Assembly: GCF_000150275.1 (NCBI RefSeq)
Contig: NW_002060946.1
Span: forward strand, 6,863,855-6,927,854
Origin: Trichoplax adhaerens
Lineage: Eukaryota > Placozoa > Uniplacotomia > Trichoplacea > Trichoplacidae
Length of the DNA stretch: 64,000 bases
Reading direction: 5' to 3'
This document shows, piece by piece, positions 35,101-46,312 of this stretch. Every line of letters starts with the position of its first letter. Position 1 is the stretch's first letter. The notes under the pieces are model-generated. The model was given only the letters and a program-made list of their open reading frames with translations. It was not told where the DNA came from and ran no database searches. A program made the translations under genes and the position numbers.

Positions 35101-36904
35101 ACATACTGTATTGATAATAATGATATATTTCCACTTTGTTCTTTTACTCTATGGATACGTTTGGATACACGTGTTGCAAAATGACCTATCATGAATTTTT
35201 GATGTTATAATATGTTGTCCAATCTTTGACTACAGTCCCTAGAGAAGTTTAGAACAACTCGTCAATATACTACACATTGGCATCGTTCTATCATGAGTCA
35301 TAGTAATGAATAAGACAAACTTTCAAATGACCTCCTGCAGAGCTAACATTCATATCGTTATTACCAATGAAAAATAGAATAGATCAAACCATCTGCTATT
35401 TAAATAATTACATTCGCCTTTGGCGGTTGGTCATAATGAGTTGATTCTGGTGTAACGTAATTTTTCTATTTCCATTTTACAGCTTATAAGTGCAATAATT
35501 ACTCTTATCGTGATAATACAATGAATATGGAAAAAATTTCAACCAAATCGCCATCATTAAAAATGAAATTGACAGTACAAGTGTTTTCAACCAACTTGAT
35601 AATATTAATAATCAATTGTTAACTTGATAATGTTATTCAACTAATTGCTTTTCTATCAATTGAAATACACTACCTACTATATAACAAATGAAAATCATTT
35701 TAGAGATGTAAATTACATCGTGATAGATTGGTTTTATAATGTCAATTATAGTTATTCCATTGGCTTAATGATAACATTACTTGGCGTTTATATATAAGCT
35801 TTACTAGGAAGAATTGAAATTTCACTTTCTATCAATTTTTACGTATAACTCGTATACTACATTTTCGTAGACTTAATCATATCTTCCTAATTGTATTGCT
35901 GAAATACGAATAACTACTGCACCATTATAACGACGTAGTGTAAGTGTACATTTACATTAATGCGGTAAACGGTGGAAAGGTCAACAATTAATTAACTATA
36001 CTATAAGAAAATGAATTTGGCCCAGTAGATTAACAATACAGCATGAATTCTCTAAGCTTTGATTTTTTTTTTGGTTATTGCAAGCGACAATGAATGCAGT
36101 TGAAGGCTGCTTTCCGTCGAATTTCATTATAAGTATTGCTTTTAGCTGGATGCTGCCTACCAAATACACTATAGTATACGTATAATAACGACAGTAGAAA
36201 TAACAGGACATGTTACTACCAAGCCAGTGAATGATACAACTTCTCTATTTTACTTAAAAAATTTGGTCTGCTTGGAGGTTCTATAGTATGCTTCTTGTCC
36301 ATGGTGATACTATTTATAGAGGATAGTTATTTCTACTTTTTGCATCATATCCGCTAATGTCATGGCTGATATGGAGCTTTATTTTCAATTACTGTACCAT
36401 AAAATTTTTCATCTATTAACCACAAGGAAGAATTGTTATAGTTTATACGTACAATGTAAATATATAACGGTCGGGATTCGCTATCATTTTAATATTGAAT
36501 TCCAAATGAGGTACCACTCATCTATAACATATGTTCTAAAGATTGAATTTTATAAATACTGTCGAGCTAGTTTTTAAAATAAGCAACACTACACACATTG
36601 CAATAAAATGAATTAATTGAAATGTTGAAATAGGTTACTACCAAAATATAATTATCTTCGAAGTAGCGATTTGCCTTAATGGATGAGTACATTTGTAACC
36701 TTTGTAGTACTTGCATTACATTGATATTATTTATCTAGCGTGAATCTCTCTAACCGATTATAGGCTGTAGCTATATGATATATCGTTTATATGCTATTCT
36801 ACTTTTAACCGAGTAATTAGGCAATTATGTTGCATCTCTTTACAGTGGAATATTATTATGTGTTAAATAGCTAATGGTTGGCTTTTTTCATTTCACAGAT
36901 TGCA

Positions 36905-39900
36905 ATGAAGCAAATAATATTGTCCATCATTCTCCTGCACTTCTTCGTACATGGTAAGTCATATCGTAATGATTTCACTAACTTTACTGTCAAGATAATT
37001 TCTTTACAGGAATTAGAAAGAGTATTTGTCTCCTCATGGCTATATTGGATATACAAACGCTATCAGTTTATAGCTATAGATTGAATGACATATTTCTATT
37101 GATGATTCTGACGATTTGTCTCCTCATGGCTATATTGGATATACAAATGCTATCAGTTTATAGCTACAGATTAAATGACATATTTCTATTGATAATTCTG
37201 ACGATAGCTTAACAGTAGAAAAGCCAAGGCCAATTATCATACAGCTTACATTGACATCCTTTTTTTGAATAGACTCACAATATCTTTGGTAATAGTATGA
37301 ATCAGTTTATGCTTTTTTTAGCGGAGGATAGATGACTGTACTATCGATTTATAACGTATTTACAAGTTATTAACTGTAAAATTATAATATAAGTAGATGT
37401 CATTGCACTATGATTTACAGTTTTAGATTTTGTAGTAGAGAATGAGTTAATACAATCGCTCTTTTTATAAAATCAGATTCTAACAAACAATACTGCTGCT
37501 CTTCCATTTATACCTATAGAATTTACGCACAATTAGCTTAAATTTTTAAAAATTAATTTTGTCCCGGAACACGAATATTCGAGTTATATAATACACAGAA
37601 GGAATTTTTTAATAGCAGAAGTACAGTAGTTATTCGTAAGCAAAAGCCATAAAATATTAAAATATATGCTGATTACTTACTACTAGTAAAATTATTCGAA
37701 AATAATATACCATAGTTCTGGTTGGATAAAACTTCTATCATGGAAGTAAAGAATAAACATTAGTGCAGTTAACGATGAATAATTGTTATGGCTAGTGATC
37801 TAGTTGTGCACTTATAGCGAATTGTTTTCAACAGTTGTTGAGCTTGCTGTAATGTCTTTGTCTATTTCAATATTGTAATCAAAATTATAATACTTGATGA
37901 CTTTAGTAATCGCACAAGGGACGTTTAGTCGAAGGAACATTAATGTTGGCCAACGTCTTGAGATAGCTTGCCCAGCTGCCAGCTCAAATGCAGTTGGTTG
38001 GATTTCAAATAAGAATGGAGCCAATGTAACGCTTGCGACCAGAGACACCAACAACGCAGTTTCTACTCAATTTCCTTCAAATGTCCGTTACAGCGTAACT
38101 AGTTCATTTACATTGATTATTACGGATATCGAAATATCTGATGAAGCAATGTTTTGGTGTGCTCCTTCAAACTCTCAAAACTCTCCTTTAGCAGCAATCT
38201 ACGCAGTAACAGTTACAGGTTATTTATTACTCTTCATTCATCAAGAATTTTCATTCCATTAACTGATTAATTAACAATTTTATCTTCTATTTACATTGCA
38301 GTTCCATTAACAATCGATTTGCCTAGCGAGACCTCAACAGACTCTGGTGGTACGTTATCGCTTGATTGTAAGGCATCTGGTAGACCTACACCCACAACAT
38401 TTAGATGGCTAAGGAATGGTAACGTTATCAGCTCATCGAAAACCCTAACTATATTTAGTGCTAAAGTTTCTGACGCAGGTACTTATACCTGCTATGTTAA
38501 TAACTCAATTGGGATGGTCGCTCGACGAGATGTCATCGTCAGAGTTCGCTGTAAGAAAAAAATCTCAAATTTGCGCTGTTTTTGATATGGATTCAATCTA
38601 TGCTTTTGTAATAAATTTATGAGTTTATTTATGTTTGCAGATTTTCAAATGCAAGATAGAGGTACTATTATTATCGTTGCCAACTCAGGTGAGAATGTTG
38701 TACTTGGCTGCCTTGGACAGGGATATCCGCCTATTAATCGTACTTGGACAGTTGGCACACCTGTTAGCCGCTATCAGAAATTGTCCAATGGATCGTATTA
38801 TATATTGAATGTTAACCGTAGTGATGATTATCATCAAAACGGTAATAGATTCTTTACCTGTCGAGCTACAAATGGTGCACAAACCGCCATTGTAAATTAT
38901 GAATTGGATGTCCACTGTAAGCAATACTTCTACTTGAGAATTATTTATAACTTATAAATAATTTTTCAATACATATGCATGTAAAAACATTTTTAACTAC
39001 GGTCGTTATGTATTGAAATAAAATCAATTTTCTCGTTAGTCCCGGCTCGTACTAAATTTTAATTTAATTTGTTTAGATTTCAATCCGTATACAGCATTTG
39101 CTTCGTCATCATATCTCGTAAGAAATGAATCTGACATTGTAGCGCTTCCATGCGCAGCTGATTCTAATCCAAATTCTTGGGTGACCTGGTACTCAAATGG
39201 CAATATTGTAAGCAGGTTACGCAATCGTAACATTTACTCTCTAACCCTTCAGAGGAGTAGTACTGGCAGTTATGGATGTAATATTGCTTACCAAAGTCAG
39301 CGTCGCTGGAGAAATCTTACAATTGTAGTACAATGTAAGATAAAGCATTGATAAAAAATGATTCATTTCTGTCTATTTACAATAAAAGTTTGATTTAGGA
39401 TTTATTGATATACGGTGGGCGTTAATTTTAAATAATGCGATTAATTAATTCACATACTGACATTGAAAATGGTATTTACTATCGATTATTTCACTATCGT
39501 ACAGATGCCCCACAAAGTGTAAAGATTGATTCTACGAATGTTAATAAAGCAGCGATCGGTAGCGTTTCGACAATGCGTTGTGTAGCAGAAGCATTGCCAG
39601 CACCTAAATACATCTGGCAGAAAAATGGTCAACCGTATAATGGACCGGCCGATGTTGGCAATGGTTCGCTTGTTTTTACATCAGTAAAAAAAGATGACAG
39701 TGGCAACTATCGGTGTATTGCAAATAACATGCTCGGTGAAGCATCATTGACTATTTCCTTTACTGTTTATGGTACGTATCTTACCAGAACATAAAAATAT
39801 CCTTAGATTAGGCTTTAGTTCATGTTGTACAGCTGTAATAGTGAATTATGTTAATGCAAGAGTTGTAACTAAGTCGTGTGTGATCATGTTGCTTCGTTTA

Positions 39901-42900
39901 GAACTTGTTCGAATTATCTCGAGTATACCAACTCAGACTGTTGTATTACAAGAGGGTGAGAGTAGAACGTATACTTGCGCAGCGTCAGGTTCTCCGAAAC
40001 CAAATGCGTATTGGTTGAAAAATGGCGAAATTCTTCAGTTTGCTGAATCTGTGACAACGATGGTATTAGTCGCAAATAGAAGCGATAATGGTGCTCGATT
40101 CACCTGCAGAGCCTTAAATGTTAACGAAAATATAGAATTACATTTCAATTTGACTGTTTACTGTAAGTATAGGCTACTATTGCACCAATTTGAGTGCAGG
40201 TTATATGTGAATATAATTGCTCACCATTTCATTACAACAATAATATTTATGCTGCTATTAATATATTTTTCTTAGATCCTCCATATGTTTCGGTTCCTGA
40301 CTTAAAAGTTTACGTTAAGGAACAACAGAACGCTGTTTTAATATGTAATGCGACATCTAATCCATCAATAACTTCATACAGATGGTTTGGTCCGACCGGT
40401 CAGGAAATTGTTAGAAACGATAGTGTTATATTCGTGTATGGTAATCGACTTAGTATTCGAGGATTAGACAGAACTCATTCTGGAAACTACGTCTGTAGAC
40501 CGGAGAATGGTATTCGTGGAGGTTCCACTACAACTTTTGAAGTCATTGTACCATGTAAATATTGCCAGTCTATTGTAGATTACAGCTAATGGTTACTCTT
40601 AAATTTGTTTTATGCAATTTCTCAGCCTTATGTATGCACATGATGACCTTATAATTTGGATATTTCTTTGTATCTTAATCCACAGATAAACCAATTGTAT
40701 ATGTTAAGCCAAGCACTTTGACAGTATATAATACACAGAGTACTTTATTCAATTGCACAGTTGACGCTATCCCGCGTGCAACAGTGACATGGAGAAGGGT
40801 CAATGGTGAATTCAGTAGAAGAGCAACTATTAGTTCCAATTATTCGCTAATATTTAGAAATCTTAAACGAAATGATACCGGTACCTATCAGTGTGTAGCT
40901 AGAAATATTGAGGGTGAGACTGCAACAGATGGAGTGCTTACCGTAAAGAATGTTCCTGTCGATCGTAGCGGTTGGTTTTGGCTTATTTATCGTATTGAAC
41001 ATACTGTAGTTTAATATATCTACTAGAATGTTTATAGAATATTGCATGGTTCGTTATGTAATATGCAACTTGCATATTTTTTGTAGCGTTTGAAGTGATC
41101 GTTTGGCGATCTGATATCCTTGGTACTAACGTTAGTTGGACAATACCCTCTCAATTGGAAACAACTAGTTTAACGGTACAATACCAAGTATTTGGTACTA
41201 GAAAGCGTGCTGAATGGACGATTGCTCAATCAGGAATTAATCCGACATCTAATAGCATTCGTATTAGTGATCAGTTGTTGAATCAAAAATCGACGTACAA
41301 TATTAGAGTGCTGTCATATTACTACAGCGAAGAAGTTTTGACTAGCCTTACTGTCGTGTCGGACCCTCCAGGTAGGCCTAAATAAGCTATAGTATTGATT
41401 GTATAACTATAGTTACCACGGTTGTTTTTTCATTACGAACGATATTTTAGTTTTCAATGCACTAAGCTAGTTATTTATTGGCCCTGCTCGTTATTATAGG
41501 GCCCGTACCTCCCGAGAGAATAACATATGGACCTTTCAATAAAACTGTATTAATTGCAATTTGTGCTGGTGTTGGTGTTATCATCTTGTTGATACTAGTA
41601 GCTTCCTTAATTGTATATGATCGCACCCATAAAGAAACTCGTAGAGGTACGTGATGGTACAGTATTCCATTTCGTAACCCTTGTTTCATAGATTAGTTTT
41701 TACAGTTAATTTTATCATTCAATATGTTCAGATGAGATTTCCTCCAAAGAGCCTTACCTTACATCGCCAACAGCAACTATTACAAGACGCCCACAGAAGT
41801 ATATATTTTTCATGACTTTAGTAGCCATTTTATATCGATCGTGACTTATTGTAAAAAGATATTAGCAATTCTCATATACTTTAATTTCTTTACAGTTTCG
41901 AAGACCATGCTTATACGACTCCAAAAGGTTTAGAGACATTACCGTCTCCACCGGAGGGTGTATCTCATGCTGAATCTGTTGCTTCAGTAAGCAATGTTAG
42001 TATGCGCAGTGACATGAAGAGAGCTCCAAGCGCTTCAGGCTCGGAATTTGATTACAAAATGGCTAGTCGAAATTACTTTGATGATGCAGCTAGTGACAAT
42101 GCAGATCGTTACAGTGTTCGATCAGACCGAAGTTCGCGCAAACGCAGGCAGAGCCAGACCAGTAGACAATCAGGTATGTCATCACTAATTATTTACTGAT
42201 TGATGATATTATTTCAATTAAATCACTGCTATGTATTGCAAATACGAGTAGAGGCTACGTCTGTGGATGAGGAAAACATAGATTATGCAGATGGTTACGG
42301 CCGTACTCCTGCAGAGATGCTGTATTATACCCCAGATTATAAGAAAGGCTCCACTACTGGTCGGAGCAGGGTAAGATATTTAATATCTTAGTCATTTTAG
42401 TGTACTGCAGGATTGATTATCTTGTACGAGATCAATGCCACTTAAACATTCGTATGGAAGTAAAAATGAATCTTAGTTGTATAAAAGAATTAATTTTTTT
42501 CGCATTATCATTTTATATAGGAAGCAAAAGATAAGCGGTATTCTTTGCAAGCAGACGAGAAAGATGATGTTGATGCATACCGCCCATACTATACAACAGG
42601 TCGCTCTAATGAAGCTGCTAGTAAGAAATCATCCCGTCCTACTAGAGCAGAATCGGTCGGTGCTATGGAAACGACAAATAATTATGGATACAACGTTCAA
42701 GATAGGATATCTGCTGATCAAAAGAATGCTAAAGAACGTGACCAAATTTTACAAGATAAACTACGCCGTCATGATCCTGCTTATCAGAAGCGGCGCTCTA
42801 GAAGTGATGCACCTTCTGACAGCGGTATGTCTGAGACAAGTTATAATCGTAGATCGAAAAAGAACGAGCAACGACGGTCTAAAAATGTGGAAGCGAATAG

Positions 42901-43612
42901 CGATGCGGAATCGTTACCAAGTCCTACCAGGCCTTCATCGCAGTATAGTGCAAAAAAGCCTTACTATTACTTAGATGATGATCAATCAACGGTCAATACT
43001 GATGATTACTCTTCAGACATTGCTATAACCAGTAATAGACGTCATGATGATCGCTTGTCACGACCCAAATCAAGAGCACCATATGTTGAAGGTGATAATC
43101 AACCATACGATCTTGGTAAACGCTTAGCACGCTCTCGAGAAATGTTATCGAATTCTCAAGCCGATGCCAGTGTTTATAATCAGTCATCGCCGTATAATAA
43201 ATCATCTTCATCGTCTAACACTAGGTTAAATCAACGTCATGATTTTCATGACAGCTCTGAGAGCTTATCGCGCTCGAAAAAGTCTCAAAGCCGAGAAAAT
43301 ATTCACCACCTAACAGGTTCTAGAGGTAATCTAACTAAAAGCCCGTTAGAGGATGATGATGATTTCGAATATCCTCCGCCACCAAAAGATGTAAATTATC
43401 ATCGTAGTTCGGAAAATGTCGCTGGTCGGTATGCAAGTAATGAAAGTTTAGGTTCTTCACATAAACGCAGTGCCCCCAATTATAGCTTAGCTAGGTCGAA
43501 TGAAAATTTAGCCCGTTCTCGAGAGAGCCTGTCATCTAGAAATGCCGGATCACGCACACCACATAATGCAAGACACGCTCCTATGATTGCACCAATTGCC
43601 AAAGATATTTAA
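36905..43612 (+). CDS. Single-pass adhesion receptor: 8 Ig domains, FN3, TM, long tail (15 exons)
   Basis: Exons: 36905-36953, 37907-38218, 38302-38550, 38641-38916, 39077-39334, 39505-39771, 39902-40162, 40276-40554, 40686-40970, 41087-41371, 41500-41646, 41732-41798, 41896-42173, 42249-42370, 42521-43612. Phases agree, giving about 1408 residues. Exon 1 is a signal peptide (MKQIILSIILLHFFVHG). Exons 2-9 each encode one Ig domain (residues 17-745), all with the Cys pair and most with a YxC-type second Cys. Exon 10 is FN3-like (746-840). Exon 11 holds the membrane helix (about 856-879, VLIAICAGVGVIILLILVA). The tail of about 520 residues is rich in Ser, Arg, Asp and Tyr. It has an EYPPPP proline motif (about 1328-1333) and repeated RS-x-E-x-L motifs near the C-terminus. 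Eight Ig plus one FN3 is the nephrin-type layout, but I see no sequence proof of orthology. Role inferred: cell-cell adhesion or recognition at the plasma membrane. The final Ig exon's donor (40970) was chosen by phase. Confidence 0.9.
37024..37203. repeat. Tandem duplication, 2 x 90 bp, in intron 1 of the 8-Ig receptor
   Basis: The unit beginning ATTTGTCTCCTCATGGCTAT occupies 37024-37113 and is repeated at 37114-37203 with only a few substitutions. It lies wholly within the first intron, so the protein is unaffected. The near identity points to a recent duplication. Confidence 0.92.
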
Positions 43613-43937
43613 TACTTTATCTGAGACGTTATCCTATCTACTGTTGTAATATATTTATGAAAATTTATCATTCATTCTAATTATAAGATTGGTATTTGTT
43701 TTTAAGTCTATTATGCTTGGCAATGCTTTTTCATTGGTATGAATTTTTTATAAGCTGTTCTTGTCATACGTACTACCACAGGTAAACATTTTGGTAATGA
43801 TTTTGCATTGAAGGGCTTTTTATATGCGTTTCTTTAATCTATCATGTATATTGCTATGATATCATCTAAAATATAAATTCTTGGTTGATTGTGTATCAAG
43901 CTATTCGTGTCGTGTGTTGTTATTCTTGGATCTGATA

Positions 43938-43943
43938 AATAAA
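43938..43943 (+). terminator. Probable polyadenylation signal of the 8-Ig receptor
   Basis: AATAAA lies 326 nt after the stop codon at 43610-43612. It is followed by a T/G-rich stretch around 44.0-44.05 kb, as expected for a downstream element. Confidence 0.4.
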
Positions 43944-46131
43944 TTTCTGCCAAAGTTGCAGTTGTTAAAGTATTAGATTACTAGATTTATTAACTAAACC
44001 TTGTTCGGTCATGTCTGTTATTGATTTTTTTTGTTATGTTTGTTATTTTTACTAATGTATAACCATTTATAACGTAGACTGATTGAGTAGCTATGACCTC
44101 GCTACTGTAGTGTAATTGAACTATATGACCTATTCTGGTGTTGATCTGCATATTAAATTGGTTGATGACTCTGTTAAAATTTATTTTTTAGCAATTTAAA
44201 ACTAATGCATTATTCAGTGAAGGAAAATTTTGTATCCTTATTTGTTGTTCTTGTAGCATTCGATGTATCGTTAACATAGTTATGCATGGTAAATTAGACT
44301 ATACAGATTTTATTTTAAAAATATGCAAAGCTCGTAATAATTAATCAAGCATGGGTACAGCTCTTAACTAGTTATTTACAAGTCTCAGTTAAAGTTGAAT
44401 ATAAATGACGAAATAATTATCGTGAGGGTTAGAAGGAACAGGGGCGTAGAAGTGGCTTCAAAAATACTCATCTGTTACTAATTAATCAAATACTATCATT
44501 TTAATAAATCATGATGAAATTGTTAGAATCGAAGACTAAATGCTTACAAATTGTTTACAATTTAATCTTTGGTAACAAACCCTAATCTCTGGGTAGTATT
44601 AAATTCGTTACTTTGCTCATTTGATCACGAATAAAACAGCTTAAGATGTACCGTCCGTAGTGTACAGATCAGTAAAAATATTTGTAGTGTCATATTGTGG
44701 TAACTGATTGGGCATGAATATTCATTTAATCTAATATATATCACAGATAGAAAATTAGATCATGCTGTGATTATTTGATCGTCTGTGTACTACTGCAGTT
44801 TAATAATTACAGGGTATGAGCGAATAACTTGCTCTATTTAATTTCCTGGCAGGGTTCCGAAAGAGTCTGAATCGTATTTTACCAATAATATTTTGGAAAT
44901 GAAATTACTTTAAGAATTAGCTTGATGAAGATAAGGATCGTTTTATTCTATTACAATAATAAAGTATCGGAATTGACTTGCATACAAATAGAATAGAACT
45001 TTAATTGCAGATAGATTTTTGAGTACTGATACCAATTTCGCAGCTACGATAATACGGCATATACCATTTCTATCTAGTAAATTCAAATTACGATATAGGG
45101 AAGTTCTAAAATGCATTTACTATCATTGCCGCGGTCAATTCTATCAATGTACATTAAGTAACTTTCGTACCTCACTAGAATCTTAAAAAGGGACGTTGAT
45201 ATGTGATAGACCAAATGCATATAGATCGTTTTAAATACAAGCAACTTTGAAATTTTTAATTATTTATTCTATGAGATGAACATAACAAATGACAACGATT
45301 TCGTTAGGTAGTATAGCTTTATTTTTCAATTTTTCAATAATTTATCAGCTAAGTACCGTAAGTTGTACTTGAAATTATACAGATACTACGAAAAGAATGA
45401 TATTAGAATAACAATTTAAACTCATTATCAGCAAGGATAAATTACTGTAATACAGAAATTCGAAAATTATAGTTGATGTCATCTTTCTTTAGACTTCAAT
45501 TTTCTGATAACCGTTTTTATACGACAAGTTAATCATCCTATTTCTAATGTGTTAAACAAAATATTTTTATTTCGTGTCTAGGACGAGATTATTTTGAGTT
45601 TAATATACAGTATATGAATATGATATGTACAGAGAGAAAATTTACACAGACATATACATGTATCCGTATACGTGTTTAAATCTCAAGTAAACGATTTCTT
45701 ACTAATATTTTTAAATGTAGTCAGCTCTCAAAATGATGACAGTGTAGACAAAGCACTTTTTCTAGCAAGGATATACAAATTAGTTCTCATTTTACCTACA
45801 AATAAAACTTCATTTAATAGGCAATAATGAAGTATAATATGAATTTAATTTTTACATATGCGTATCGATCAACGAATATAAATAAAAATCAATATTGCGA
45901 CTTAAAATAGCGTCAACGTTATTGAATTAATGGAGAGCAAGAATTGTAACTATTTCGAAATCTAAACTTATTCATTGTTGGCATTATTCAATATAGAACG
46001 CTTCAACTAGCTGTTATACAGGGTGTTATAAAGTCATTTAATTTAAAATATTTCGGTTTATGATTACATTGTAGATAAATTGTCTATGAATAGTTATATT
46101 AATATTAAGATACTACATGTATCAATTTTAA

Positions 46132-46137
46132 TTTATT
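46132..46137 (-). terminator. Possible polyadenylation signal of the 4-Ig receptor
   Basis: TTTATT on the plus strand reads AATAAA on the minus strand, about 175 nt beyond the stop codon of the 4-Ig receptor. Similar words are common in this A+T rich DNA. Confidence 0.3.
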
Positions 46138-46312
46138 ACTGAGTATAGCAACGTAGAAATAAAAAATCGACCGTCTATTACTTCATGGATCGACAAATTT
46201 TTTATAATATAACTTTCAAAATTTAAAACTATCGGTAGGGAATTTCATTCAATTTAAATTTTCAACGAAATTAATATTCAAAATTGATTAGATTATTTAC
46301 AAGCATTCCTGA

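Larger units (their letters stand above)
29019..36904. other. Gene-poor interval between RSPH1 and the 8-Ig receptor
   Basis: About 7.9 kb with no exon chain I could assemble on either strand. It contains the RSPH1 3' UTR, a GTAC-palindrome island (about 31.28-31.68 kb) and a locally GC-rich inverted repeat (about 32.07-32.14 kb). ACTGTAC/GTACAGT words are also scattered through it. Open frames here (for example 30416-30619, 31658-31849 and 32078-32284) lack domains and splice support. Confidence 0.55.
43613..46312. other. 3' UTRs and spacer of the convergent receptor pair
   Basis: About 2.7 kb separate the stop codons of the two receptors, which point at each other. Apart from the two candidate polyadenylation signals, nothing is recognised: no open frame of note and no clear repeat. 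Confidence 0.6.
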
